Assembly (NCBI RefSeq): GCF_024594815.1
Contig: NZ_JANJOU010000012.1
Coordinates: 1-64,000, forward strand
Length of the DNA: 64,000 bases
Direction: 5' to 3'
Origin: Roseomonas populi
Lineage (GTDB): Bacteria > Pseudomonadota > Alphaproteobacteria > Acetobacterales > Acetobacteraceae
Both the position numbers and the translations under genes were made by a program. The notes beneath the pieces are model-generated. The model worked only from the letters and a program-made list of their open reading frames with translations, was not told the origin of the DNA and did no database searches. Of the stretch, positions 8,747-17,166 are shown one piece after another (within the stretch, counting starts at the first letter, position 1; the number at the start of each line of letters is the position of its first letter).

Positions 8747-9411
8747 TGACCGGATTTCTTGAGCAGCTGCGGGAACAGCGGTGGGACGACCACCGCTACT
8801 ACCACCACAGCCGGATCAACCAGAGCCTGCACCTGCTCAGCGCGATCAGCTTTCTCTGCGCCTATATGATGGCGTTCAAGGACCCCGCCACGGCGGCGCT
8901 GATCGCGTGGCTCGTCTCGATGAACAGCCGCCAGGCTGGCCACTTCTTCTTCGAGCCGCGGGGTTACGACCAAGTCAACCACGCGACGCACGAGCACAAG
9001 GAGGAGATCAAGGTCGGGTACAACCTGAACCGCAAGATCGTCCTCATGGCGTTCTGGGCCGCCTCCCCGCTGCTGCTGGTTCTGGACCCCACCCTGTTCG
9101 GGTTGATGACGCCGCACGAGAGCTTCGGCGGCTTCGTGCACAACGTGGGCTATCTGTGGTTCTTCGTCGGCATCGCCGGGCTGCTGTTCCGCGTGGCGCA
9201 GCTGATGATCATCCGCGACGTGCAGACGGCGCTGGTCTGGGCGACGAAGATCATCACGGACCCGTTCCACGACATCAAGCTGTACCACCGCGCGCCTGGC
9301 TACCTGCTGCGGGGCCAGCTGATCGATCCCGCCCATGGCCGGCACCACCCGGACGAGGATAGGATGGAGGACGAGGACTGGGTGGCCGAGCCGGAAGAGC
9401 GCAAGGCCTGA
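8746..9411 (+). CDS. Histidine-rich integral membrane protein, distant Mpo1/DUF962 resemblance
   Basis: This 221-residue protein has four likely membrane segments (about 27-45, 48-60, 97-115 and 132-155) and many histidines near membrane faces (DDHRYYHHSR, QSLHLLSA, AGHFFFEP, NHATHEHK). The layout, notably GHFFFE, loosely recalls the Mpo1/DUF962 family of membrane fatty-acid oxygenases, but I cannot confirm this without a profile search. The ATG overlaps the methyltransferase stop as TGATG and follows an AGAAGGA site, so the two genes form a unit. A metal-dependent lipid-modifying role fits the context but is inference. A strong hairpin follows the stop codon. Confidence 0.7.
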   Translation: MTGFLEQLREQRWDDHRYYHHSRINQSLHLLSAISFLCAYMMAFKDPATAALIAWLVSMNSRQAGHFFFEPRGYDQVNHATHEHKEEIKVGYNLNRKIVLMAFWAASPLLLVLDPTLFGLMTPHESFGGFVHNVGYLWFFVGIAGLLFRVAQLMIIRDVQTALVWATKIITDPFHDIKLYHRAPGYLLRGQLIDPAHGRHHPDEDRMEDEDWVAEPEERKA

Positions 9412-9417
9412 GGCCAC

Positions 9418-9449
9418 GCCCTCCCCGCGCTGCGCGGCGCGGGGAGGGC
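9418..9449. terminator. Bidirectional hairpin between convergent genes
   Basis: A perfect 13-bp stem (9418-9430 with 9437-9449) with a 6-nt loop lies between the stop codons of the membrane protein and the convergent aminotransferase. Its position and strength suit termination on both strands. Confidence 0.7.
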
Positions 9450-9457
9450 GCCGGGGA

Positions 9458-11137
9458 TCAGGCCGGTTTCGCGGCCCGCTTCCCGCAGTGACGGAGCATC
9501 TCCCTGAGGATGCCGCGCCGGATGGCCTTGTTCGTGGTCTCCGGCCCGGCCCACCAGCCGTCCCGCTCCATCGCCCGCGCGGCGACCAGGAAGCGATCGG
9601 CCACGGCGGCGAACTCGGCGTCTCCGTAGTTCAGGCTGAAGATCAGCCGGCCGGTCCCTACCCAGCTCAGCGCCAGGCCCTCCGCCCGGAGATAGTATTG
9701 CAGCATCCAGTTGTAGCGAGACGGGCGCGGGTAGAGGACGGTCCAGACCGTGGACATGTTGGCCACGCGGACCGGCAGGCCTTCCGCTTCCAGCCGCACG
9801 TTCAGCGCTGCGGCGCGGCTGTTCCAGCGCTCCTCCAGCCCTTCGTAGAGGGCCAGCACCTCCGGCGTCTCCAGGCGGCGCAGGAAGGCGTCCATCGTGC
9901 CCATGACGTAAGGGTGGGAGTTGAAGGTGCCGCGGGCGAAGCAGACATCCACGGGGTTGTCGTCGCGGTAGCGGCGCATCAGCGCCCGCGTGCCGCAGAG
10001 CGCGCCGATGGGCAGGCCGCCGCCGAGAGTCTTGCCGTAGGTGACGAGGTCGGCGCGCACGCCGAAGTATTCCTGCGCGCCGCCCGGGGCCAGGCGGAAG
10101 CCCATGAAGACCTCGTCGAAGATCAGGACAATGCCGCGCTCCGTGCAGACCTGCCGGAGCCTGTGCAGCCAGGCGGTGTAGGCGGCGCGGTCGTAGGCGG
10201 CGCGGCGGCCGCTGTCGGCCAGCGAGGAGTCGGCGGGCGCGCCGGAATTCGGGTGCAGCGCCTGCAGCGGGTTGACGAGGACGCAGGCGATGTTGCTGCG
10301 GGTGCGCAGCACGTGCAGCGTGCGCTCCGACATCTCGGCCAGGGTGTAGGTGCGGTCCGCCGGCACGGGGTTGCCGATGCCGGGCTGCACCTCGCCCCAC
10401 CAGCCGTGATAGGCGCCGGAGAAGCGGACGAGGTGGGAGCGGCCGGTGTGGTAGCGGGCCAGGCGCACGGCCTGCATCACCGCTTCCGTGCCGGACATGT
10501 GGAAGGAGACCTCGTCCAGCCCGGAGATGGTGCGCAGCCGCGCGACATTCTCCGCCACCACCGGGTGGTAGGCGCCGAGGACGGGGCCGAGGTCGCGCAC
10601 GCGGGCGGCGCCTTCCTCGATGCAGTCCTTGTAGAAGTCGTAGCCCAGCAGGTTCACGCCGTAGGAGCCGGTGAGGTCGTAGAGGGTGTTGCCGTCCAGG
10701 TCCGTCACCGTCACGCCCGCCGAGGAGGCGAGGAAGCTGCCGCCCGAGAGGTGCTGGCGGAGGTAGCGGCTGTACTGGAAGGGCACGCGATAGGCGGAGG
10801 TGAACTGCAGGTCCGACAGGCCGGCCTTCGCCTCCTCCGTCAGCGCCGCCGTGCGCGGGAAGCGGGTGGCGTAGAGATCGGCAAGCTCGTGGAAGCCCTT
10901 CCGCCGCCGCGCGACCACCTCATTCGCCGCGCCGTCGGACGAGAAGAAGCGGTCCTCCCCGTACTCGTAGAAGGGGATGAGGGAGGCGACGCGGCGCGCC
11001 ATCCGGGCGTGGCCGGTCAGCGACCGGTGCTTCGCGCGGGAGAGGGCGAGGCGCGCGCGGCCCTTCACGAAGAGCGCGGCGAGCGCGCCCGCCCCCGCGG
11101 CGTAGGGCGCGAAGGCGCCGATCTGCGTGCTCAACAT
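9458..11137 (-). CDS. Class III PLP-dependent aminotransferase with N-terminal extension
   Basis: This ~559-residue protein has the fold-type I aminotransferase core: a glycine-rich cofactor pocket (HMSGTEAVMQAVRLAR), the aspartate motif LIFDEVFMGFR and the PLP lysine in VTYGKTLGGGLPIGA. It resembles glutamate-1-semialdehyde aminomutase and other class III enzymes but is over 100 residues longer at the N-terminus. That extension begins with a hydrophobic stretch (APYAAGAGALAALF) that could anchor it to the membrane. I chose the ATG that leaves 29 bases to the divergent decarboxylase-like gene; an upstream ATG would overlap that gene. The neighbours suggest it aminates a lipid precursor or head group. 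That is inference. Confidence 0.8.
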   Translation of the reverse strand: MLSTQIGAFAPYAAGAGALAALFVKGRARLALSRAKHRSLTGHARMARRVASLIPFYEYGEDRFFSSDGAANEVVARRRKGFHELADLYATRFPRTAALTEEAKAGLSDLQFTSAYRVPFQYSRYLRQHLSGGSFLASSAGVTVTDLDGNTLYDLTGSYGVNLLGYDFYKDCIEEGAARVRDLGPVLGAYHPVVAENVARLRTISGLDEVSFHMSGTEAVMQAVRLARYHTGRSHLVRFSGAYHGWWGEVQPGIGNPVPADRTYTLAEMSERTLHVLRTRSNIACVLVNPLQALHPNSGAPADSSLADSGRRAAYDRAAYTAWLHRLRQVCTERGIVLIFDEVFMGFRLAPGGAQEYFGVRADLVTYGKTLGGGLPIGALCGTRALMRRYRDDNPVDVCFARGTFNSHPYVMGTMDAFLRRLETPEVLALYEGLEERWNSRAAALNVRLEAEGLPVRVANMSTVWTVLYPRPSRYNWMLQYYLRAEGLALSWVGTGRLIFSLNYGDAEFAAVADRFLVAARAMERDGWWAGPETTNKAIRRGILREMLRHCGKRAAKPA

Positions 11138-11166
11138 TTCAGTTTTCCCAGACAGGGCTGACAACG

Positions 11167-12039
11167 ATGCCGACACTTCGCTCCACCCTCGCGCGGGTGG
11201 CGCAGCAGGAGGACATCAACTTCCTTCTGACCAACAGGATCCCGCGCCGCCTGGCGACGCGCTTCATCGGCTGGTTCAGCCGGATCGAGAACCCGGTGGT
11301 GCGCGACCTCTCGATCGCCACATGGCGGCTCTTCACCGACATCGACCTCAGCGAGGCGCGGCAGGCGCGGTTCCGCAGCCTGCACGAGATGTTCATCCGC
11401 CAGCTGAAGGAGGGCGTGCGCCCGGCCGACCCGGACCCGGCGATCCTGGCCAGCCCCAGCGACGCGATCGTCGGCGCGCACGGCACGGTCGAGCGCGGGC
11501 AGGTGCTGCAGGTGAAGGGCTTCCCCTACCCGCTGCGCGACCTGCTGGGCGATGAGGCGGAGGCAGCGCGGTACGAGGGGGGCAGCTACGTCACGCTGCG
11601 CCTCACCTCCGCCATGTACCACCGCTTCCACGCGCCGCATGACCTGCGAGTGGAGTCCGTGACCTACATCTCCGGCGACACATGGAACGTGAACCCCATC
11701 GCGCTGAAGCGGGTGGAGCGCCTGTTCTGCAAGAACGAGCGCGCGCCGATCCGCGCGCGGCTGGCCGATACGGGGCACGCCATCACGCTGGTGCCTGTGG
11801 CCGCCATCCTGGTGGCGAGCATCCGGCTGAGCTTCCTGGACGCGGAACTGGACCTGCGCGAGGCCGGACCACGCCGCATCGCCTGCGACGTGCCGCTGCG
11901 GAAGGGCGAGGAGATGGGGTGGTTCCAGCACGGATCGACCATCGTGGTCTTCGCGCCGCCGGGGTTCTGCCTGCACGAAGGGGTGCGCGAGGGGGATACG
12001 ATCCGCGCGGGGCAGGCGTTGATGCGGTTGCCGGGGTGA
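11167..12039 (+). CDS. Phosphatidylserine decarboxylase-like pyruvoyl enzyme
   Basis: This 290-residue protein matches the Psd family, which makes its own pyruvoyl cofactor by self-cleavage and removes CO2 from phosphatidylserine. The processing triad is visible: D99 in SPSDA, H152/H155 in YHRFHAPHD and S257 in QHGSTIVVF. The usual LGST cleavage motif reads HGST here. The family signature NER is also present (CKNERAPI). It starts 29 bases from the divergent aminotransferase, so both probably share regulatory DNA. Together with the nearby PmtA-like methyltransferase, a phosphatidylethanolamine-type pathway is likely, though the atypical motif and partner gene leave room for a different amino-lipid substrate. 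Confidence 0.82.
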   Translation: MPTLRSTLARVAQQEDINFLLTNRIPRRLATRFIGWFSRIENPVVRDLSIATWRLFTDIDLSEARQARFRSLHEMFIRQLKEGVRPADPDPAILASPSDAIVGAHGTVERGQVLQVKGFPYPLRDLLGDEAEAARYEGGSYVTLRLTSAMYHRFHAPHDLRVESVTYISGDTWNVNPIALKRVERLFCKNERAPIRARLADTGHAITLVPVAAILVASIRLSFLDAELDLREAGPRRIACDVPLRKGEEMGWFQHGSTIVVFAPPGFCLHEGVREGDTIRAGQALMRLPG

Positions 12040-12050
12040 CGGGATGTCCC

Positions 12051-12285
12051 GGGGAGAGGAAGGAGGAATTCTTCCTCTCCCCGGCCCCCTCTCCATCATC
12101 TTTCTCTTCGAGTTGGCCTGAGTCCGGCTGGTGGTGCGCCTCGGGTCCATGACCCGAGGCGACTGCAAGGGCAGGATCGGGTTCTGATCGTCAGCGCCAC
12201 GCCTCAGGTCAGTTCCGCGGCAGCCCAAAGCAGGTCCAGGAGCCTCAGGCTCCTGGCGGGGGTTCCAGGGGGCGGCGCCCCCTGG
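12051..12285 (+). repeat. Four-hairpin dispersed element, copy 2
   Basis: Hairpins A (12051-12082, GGAA loop; one stem base differs from copy 1), B (12138-12160, CAT loop), C (12236-12256) and D (12265-12285, perfect 8-bp stem) keep the order and spacing of copy 1. The copy fills nearly all of the gap between two convergent genes. It is the only notable content of this intergenic region. Confidence 0.88.
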
Positions 12286-12316
12286 TTCCGGACCCGTCAG
12301 AAGAGGCATCCCCGCT

Positions 12317-13507
12317 TCAGCCCTGTGGAAGGGCGGCCAGGGAGTCCCGCAGCTGGGTTGCGGAGGCGGCCCAGGACCATTTCGCGGCGTGGCGGCGGCA
12401 GGCCTCGCGGTCGGCGGTGAGGGCGGCGAGACAGGCGGCGCGGAGGTCCTCGCTCAGGGCGCCCACGGGTTCTGTCGCGCCGCCGATGACGTCCTGCGGG
12501 CCGGCGACGGGGAAGGCGGCGACGGGGGTGCCGGTGGCGAGGGCTTCCAGCAGCACGAGGCCGAAGGTGTCGGTGCGGGAGGGGAAGACGAAGACGTCGG
12601 CGCCCGCGTAGGAGGCGGCGAGGGCGGCGCCTTCCCGGTAGCCGGTGAAGTGGGCTTCCGGGAAGCGGGCCTGGAGGGCGGCGCGGTGGGGGCCGTCGCC
12701 CACCACGACCTTGGAGCCGGGAAGGTCGAGGGAGAGGAAGGCCTCGATGTTCTTCTCCACGGCGACGCGGCCTGCGTAGAGGAAGACCGGGCGGGGCAGG
12801 CCGGCCCAGGGGGCGCGCGGGGCGGGCGGGAACCGCTCCAGGTCCACGCCGCGGGACCAGCGGCGCAGGTGGCGGAAGCCGCGCGCATCCAGTTCCCCCA
12901 GCAGCGAGGTGGTGGCCGCGAGGGTGGCGGCGGCGGGCGCGTGGAAGCGGCGCAGCAGGGCCCAGGAGAGGACCTGCGGCACGCGGGCGCGGAGGTGGAG
13001 GTATTCCGGGAAACGGGTGTGGAAGGAGGTGGTGAAGGGCCAGCCGCGCCGGCGGCACAGGGCGCGCGCGGCCCAGCCGAGCGGGCCTTCGGTGGCGATG
13101 TGGACGGCACTGGGGGCGAAGGCGTCCACCATGCGCGCGAGGTGGCGGCGGCGGACGAGGGCGAGGCGGATCTCGGCGTAGGAGGGCAGGGCGACGGTGC
13201 GGAAGCGGTCCGGCCCGATCACCTCCACCACGTCGCCGCGGGCGCGGAGGTGCTCGACCACGGTGGAGAGGGTGCGGACGACGCCGTTGACCTGGGGGCG
13301 CCAGGCATCCGTGACGATAAGGATGCGGGCCGGGGATTCGGGAGCGGGCGGCCGGGGCGTGCCGATCGGATGCCGGCACGCCGTGCCCTGCGCTGCGCTG
13401 CCCGACGCCGCGGTGCCGGCCGGTTCCGCGGCCTTGCGGGCGGGTGGCCCGGCGGCGGCGCGGCCGAGTGCGCCGAAGCCGGCCGGGGTGGGCGTCGTGG
13501 GCCGCAT
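12317..13507 (-). CDS. GT4-family glycosyltransferase
   Basis: This ~396-residue retaining glycosyltransferase has two Rossmann domains. The N-terminal one has RILIVTDAWRPQVNGVVRT and the acceptor-side TSFHTRFPEYLH. The C-terminal one has FLYAGRVAVEKNIEAFL and the nucleotide-sugar site DVFVFPSRTDTFGLVLLEA with the E-x7-E type pair. The first ~60 residues are a low-complexity Ala/Pro extension. It resembles GT4 enzymes that glycosylate diacylglycerol or phosphatidylinositol (mannosyl, glucuronosyl or SqdX-like). Which sugar it uses cannot be read from sequence alone. An upstream TTG could add six residues. It stands alone, with a long AT-richer upstream region. Confidence 0.83.
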   Translation of the reverse strand: MRPTTPTPAGFGALGRAAAGPPARKAAEPAGTAASGSAAQGTACRHPIGTPRPPAPESPARILIVTDAWRPQVNGVVRTLSTVVEHLRARGDVVEVIGPDRFRTVALPSYAEIRLALVRRRHLARMVDAFAPSAVHIATEGPLGWAARALCRRRGWPFTTSFHTRFPEYLHLRARVPQVLSWALLRRFHAPAAATLAATTSLLGELDARGFRHLRRWSRGVDLERFPPAPRAPWAGLPRPVFLYAGRVAVEKNIEAFLSLDLPGSKVVVGDGPHRAALQARFPEAHFTGYREGAALAASYAGADVFVFPSRTDTFGLVLLEALATGTPVAAFPVAGPQDVIGGATEPVGALSEDLRAACLAALTADREACRRHAAKWSWAASATQLRDSLAALPQG

Positions 13508-13525
13508 CAGCGGGGGTTCAACCAA

Positions 13526-14073
13526 TGGCAGCCATGCGCGTCAGGTCCCAAGCCGAGAATTTCCCCGTGCCGACATCGCCGCTCTATCTCGCTCCATGCC
13601 CGCATCGACCATTCGGCCGTGTCCTTACGCAGGGGCGGGCGCGCACGGCGTGAACCTTGTGTGACCTCGCGGATCGCTCGACGGGCGTGGGGAGGTATGG
13701 GGGCAGCGGGGCCGGTTGCCTGGGCGCGGTGCGGCCGTATCACATAGGTTTAGTCTATTTGCGCCCGTCATCATGTTGCGCGCGAACAGATTTTGCACAT
13801 AAGTTAAAAATTGCGCGCCGGGTTACGCGCCGATCGGAGTATCCGGCGGGCTGCGGCACTTCTTCCCGCACCCCGCCGAATGCTCCAGAAATGGATTGGT
13901 TGGTTTTCGCTTTACTAAATTCACACTGTCCGACAGCTGGCCATCATTCGGCTTCGCACCGCAAAATATTGCGCGGTTTCGCGGGGTTCTGACCTGATCC
14001 TCATGTTGCGTAGGAGGAAAAGTCGCTCTAGGTTGCAGCTGCGCCGGTTCGCGCAACTTCCGATCTGAGAGTG
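13526..14073. other. Long intergenic region, locally AT-richer
   Basis: About 550 bases separate the glycosyltransferase start from the next gene's terminator. Positions ~13740-13970 are clearly richer in A/T than the surroundings. The short open frames here lack ribosome-binding sites and the codon bias of the neighbours, so I call none. The region may hold the glycosyltransferase promoter or the remnant of an inserted segment. I find no tRNA or transposon ends. Confidence 0.5.
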
Positions 14074-14109
14074 CCCGGCGGGGCTCGGCTTTTTCCGATG
14101 GCCCGCCGG
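14074..14109 (-). terminator. Hairpin after TctC-type gene
   Basis: Arms CCCGGCGGG and CCCGCCGGG (9 bp) enclose a smaller inner stem (TCGG/CCGA). The structure lies just downstream of the binding-protein stop codon on the minus strand. Confidence 0.6.
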
Positions 14110-14122
14110 GTTGTTTCGGCGC

Positions 14123-15088
14123 CTACTCCGCCTTCAGGTCCAGTTCCCGCACCTTCCTGCCCCAGAACTCGTACTCATCGCGGATCGCCTTCGCGAATTC
14201 GGCGCGGGGCTGCTCGGCCGCGACCTCCAGGCCGTCGCGCTCCAGGCTGCGGGCAAAGCGCGGGTCGCGGATCGCCTTGTTGGCGGCGGCCTCCAGCCGG
14301 CTCAGCTCCGCCTCCGGCGTGCCGGCGGGGGCGAAGATGCCGTGCCAGCCGAGGATGACGATGCCGGGCAGGCCGGCTTCTGAAAGCGTCGGGACGTCGG
14401 GGAGGGAGGGGAGGCGGTGGTCGCCGGTGACGGCGATGGCGCGGAGCCGGCCGTCCTTGGCCAGCGGCACGGCGGGGGGCGGAGAGGAGAAGTTCATCGT
14501 CACGCGCCCGGCCACCACGTCCTGCAGGGCGGGGGCGGTGCCGCGGTAGGAGATGTGCTCCATCTCCACCCCGGACGCTTCCGAGAAGAGGATGCCGGCG
14601 AGGTGGTTGTTGGAGCCGACGCCACCCGAGGAGAAGGTGAAGCCCGCCCCCGGCTTCTTGCCCGCCGCGATCAGCTCCTGGAGGGTGTTGGCGGGCACCT
14701 TCGGGTCGATCACCAGCACGTACTGGTAGGAGCTGGCCTTGGTGACGGGCGTGAGCGCGGTGGAGAGGTTCACGCGGTCGTTCCGCTGCAGGTGCGGGTT
14801 GACCACGATGTTGGTGGAGACGGCGAAGAGCAGGGTGGTGCCGTCCGGCCGCGCGCGGGCGACGGAGGTGGCGCCGACATGGCCCGCGGCCCCGCCGCGG
14901 TTCTCCACGATGATGTTCTGGCCGAGCTGCTCCATCAGGATGGGCGCGAGCTCCCGCCCCACGATGTCCGTGCCGCCGCCGGCGGCATAGGGCACGACGA
15001 GGGTGATGGGCCGGCCCTGGCCCTGGGCCGAGGCGCGGGTCATGAGGGCGGGCGCCGCGAGGAGCGGCAGGAGGTGGCGTCGCCGCAT
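14123..15088 (-). CDS. TctC/Bug-family periplasmic solute-binding protein
   Basis: This ~321-residue tripartite-tricarboxylate-type binding protein begins with a signal peptide (MRRRHLLPLLAAPALMTRASAQ). The family signatures VVPYAAGGGTDIVGRELA and ENRGGAAGHVGA follow, then the lower-domain loop PDVPTLSEAGLPG. Such proteins bind carboxylates or similar small organics in the periplasm. The chosen ATG has AAAGGA seven bases upstream; an upstream start would give a non-signal extension. No TctA or TctB membrane partner is present, as is common for Bug proteins. It is divergent from a guanine deaminase gene, so nitrogen or purine-linked use is conceivable but unproven. Confidence 0.88.
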   Translation of the reverse strand: MRRRHLLPLLAAPALMTRASAQGQGRPITLVVPYAAGGGTDIVGRELAPILMEQLGQNIIVENRGGAAGHVGATSVARARPDGTTLLFAVSTNIVVNPHLQRNDRVNLSTALTPVTKASSYQYVLVIDPKVPANTLQELIAAGKKPGAGFTFSSGGVGSNNHLAGILFSEASGVEMEHISYRGTAPALQDVVAGRVTMNFSSPPPAVPLAKDGRLRAIAVTGDHRLPSLPDVPTLSEAGLPGIVILGWHGIFAPAGTPEAELSRLEAAANKAIRDPRFARSLERDGLEVAAEQPRAEFAKAIRDEYEFWGRKVRELDLKAE

Positions 15089-15205
15089 GGTGGGGTCCTT
15101 TCGATAGGGATCGGAAATGGCCATGGACGCGACCCGGCGGCAAGCGGCCCGCCTTCAAGGATCGGTGCGGGGTGGCATGATGCGCCCGCGACCACGGAGC
15201 GCTTC

Positions 15206-16513
15206 TTGACCCAGGACACCCTCGGCCTGCGCGGCCCCGCCCTGACCTTCCGCCACGATCCGTTCCGGGGCGAGGCCGACACGGCGCTGGTGCACTGGCC
15301 CGACGCGCTGGTGGTGATGCGGGGCGGGATCATCGCCGGCTTCGGGGACCATGCGGCGGAGCGGCCGCGCCATCCGGGCGACATGCCGGTGCACCACCAT
15401 CCCGACGGGCTGATCCTGCCGGGCTTCGTGGACGCGCATGTCCACTACCCGCAGCTGGAGATGGCGGGTTCCTTCGGGGAGACGCTGCTGGACTGGCTGC
15501 GGCGCTACACCTTTCCCACCGAGGCGCGCTTCGCCGATGCCGCGCACGCCGAGCGGGTGGCGAAGGCCTTCCTTTCCGCGCTGCTGCGCGCCGGCACCAC
15601 CACGGCCTGCGTGTACTGCACGGTGCACGAGCACTCCGCCGACGCCCTGTTCGCGGAGGCGGAGCGGCTGGGCATGCGGATCGCGGCGGGCAAGGTGCTG
15701 ATGGACCGCCACGCGCCGGACGAGCTGCTGGACGGGCCGGACCACGGCATCCCCGCGACGCAGCGGCTGATCGACCGCTGGCACGGGCGCGGGCGGCTGC
15801 TTTACGCCATCACGCCGCGCTTCGCGCCCTCCTGCACGGATGACGCGCTGTGCGCCGCCGGGCGGCTGTGGTGCGACAATCCCGGCACGCTCGTGCAGAC
15901 CCATCTCTGCGAGACGGAGGCGGAGATCGCCTGGGTGCGGGAGCTGTTCCCGGCCACGGATTCCTACCTCGGCGTGTACCGCGCCGCCGGGCTGGCCGGG
16001 CCGGGCGCCGTGATGGGCCATGCGGTCCACGTGACGGAGGGCGACCTGGACGCGCTGCGCGAGACGGGGTGCGGGGTGGCGCATTGCCCGAGCTCCAACC
16101 TCTTCCTCGGCAGCGGGCTGTTCCCGGCGCACGAGATGGCCGCCGCCGGCGTGCGGATCGGGCTGGGCAGCGACGTGGGGGCGGGCACGGGCCTCTCCAC
16201 CCTCCGCACCCTCGGCGATGCCTACAAGGTGGCGCGGCTCCGCGGGGCGCGGCTGCACCCCGCCCAGGCGCTGTGGCTGGCCACGCGCGGCGGCGCGGAG
16301 GCGATGCGGCTGGAGGACCGGATCGGCACCCTGGCGCCCGGCATGGAGGCGGACCTGGTGGTGCTGGATCCCGCCGCCACCCCGGAACTCGCGCTGCGGA
16401 CGGAGGGGGCGCGGGATCCGGCGGATCGCCTCTTCGCCCTCATGGCACTCGGGGACGAGCGGGCGGTGCGGGCGACCTATGTGGCGGGGCGGCTGGCATA
16501 TCGGCGGGGGTAG
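15206..16513 (+). CDS. guaD: Guanine deaminase
   Basis: This 435-residue amidohydrolase should convert guanine to xanthine and ammonia in purine catabolism. Metal ligands are visible in the order HVHYPQ, QTHLCE, GHAVHVTE and LGSDVGAGTG. The guanine-recognition stretch CPSSNLFLGSGLFP is also typical. No ATG or in-frame GTG lies before the conserved N-terminus; the TTG chosen has GGAG six bases upstream. It is divergent from a TctC-type binding protein 117 bases away. No xanthine dehydrogenase genes lie in the window. Confidence 0.92.
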   Translation: MTQDTLGLRGPALTFRHDPFRGEADTALVHWPDALVVMRGGIIAGFGDHAAERPRHPGDMPVHHHPDGLILPGFVDAHVHYPQLEMAGSFGETLLDWLRRYTFPTEARFADAAHAERVAKAFLSALLRAGTTTACVYCTVHEHSADALFAEAERLGMRIAAGKVLMDRHAPDELLDGPDHGIPATQRLIDRWHGRGRLLYAITPRFAPSCTDDALCAAGRLWCDNPGTLVQTHLCETEAEIAWVRELFPATDSYLGVYRAAGLAGPGAVMGHAVHVTEGDLDALRETGCGVAHCPSSNLFLGSGLFPAHEMAAAGVRIGLGSDVGAGTGLSTLRTLGDAYKVARLRGARLHPAQALWLATRGGAEAMRLEDRIGTLAPGMEADLVVLDPAATPELALRTEGARDPADRLFALMALGDERAVRATYVAGRLAYRRG

Positions 16514-16525
16514 TGCGGGTGGCCC

Positions 16526-16780
16526 CCAGGGGGCCTTGCCCCCTGGAACCCCCACCGGGGTGGCAACGGCCACCCCGGACCCCGCGATCGGGCTGCCGCG
16601 GATGCCCCGGATCGCTGTCGCGCCGCGGCTTCCTCATTTCAGTTGGGCACGGGGGCATGTCCCGCGCCGAGGGTCATGGACCCTCGGCGAAACCCCTGGG
16701 CGGCATTCCGCGGCAGCCAGCCAGAAGAAGATGAGGGGAGGGTTCCAAGGGAGGGGAGAATTCCTTCTCCCCTCCCTTGG
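16526..16780 (-). repeat. Four-hairpin dispersed element, copy 4 (reverse orientation, divergent)
   Basis: Read from the minus strand, this copy has A (16745-16780, GGAA loop), B (16666-16688, CAT loop), C (16555-16578, 10-bp stem) and D (16526-16546, 8-bp stem with 5-nt loop) in the same order as copies 1-3. Most stem bases differ from the other copies, but every stem still pairs. The A-B linker also keeps the GAAGAAGATG-like stretch. It fills the ~330-bp gap between two same-strand genes, which shows that the element is not restricted to convergent gaps. Confidence 0.78.
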
Positions 16781-16844
16781 GGCCGCCCGCACAACCTCCC
16801 CCGCCCCCGGACGTTCCCCCGCTGACATACGGAGGACCCGCATC

Positions 16845-17159
16845 ATGGCCGAGGGCGAGAAGAGCGAAGTGCCGGGCATGCTGGAGAACTGGGGGACGCA
16901 GACGAAGAACGCCCGCCCCGCCAGCGTTGGCCAGCACGATCCCCTGCGCGACAAGAACGGGGATGATTCCGGGCCGGGCATCAAGCCCGAGGCGGGCTAC
17001 AAGCCCGGCCCCGGCACCAATGAGGGCAATGCCGGCCCGGGCAAGTCGGAACCGGATACGGGGGTCGGGACGGTGATCACCCCCGGCGTGAAGGAGGCGA
17101 GTGAGATCAAGCCCGGGGCCGAGCGGGACGCGCCGCCCCTGACCGGCCTCGTGGACTGA
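16845..17159 (+). CDS. Small hydrophilic protein of unknown function
   Basis: This 104-residue protein has no hydrophobic segment and is rich in Gly, Pro, Lys, Glu and Asp, with repeated short phrases such as KPEAGYKPGPG and NAGPGKSEPD. It is probably disordered. A GGAGGA ribosome-binding site precedes the ATG, and codon use matches the neighbours. A small lipoprotein gene starts 7 bases after its stop, so the two are likely co-transcribed. I do not recognise a family. Confidence 0.7.
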   Translation: MAEGEKSEVPGMLENWGTQTKNARPASVGQHDPLRDKNGDDSGPGIKPEAGYKPGPGTNEGNAGPGKSEPDTGVGTVITPGVKEASEIKPGAERDAPPLTGLVD

Positions 17160-17166
17160 TCCGGCC

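Noticed and set aside
9418-9449. Strong hairpin considered as a fragment of the dispersed element
   Set aside because: Loop and stem differ from A-D and no other module is nearby; an ordinary bidirectional terminator explains it.
13657-13992. Small open frames in the AT-richer intergenic region
   Set aside because: No ribosome-binding sites, no codon bias and no recognisable features.
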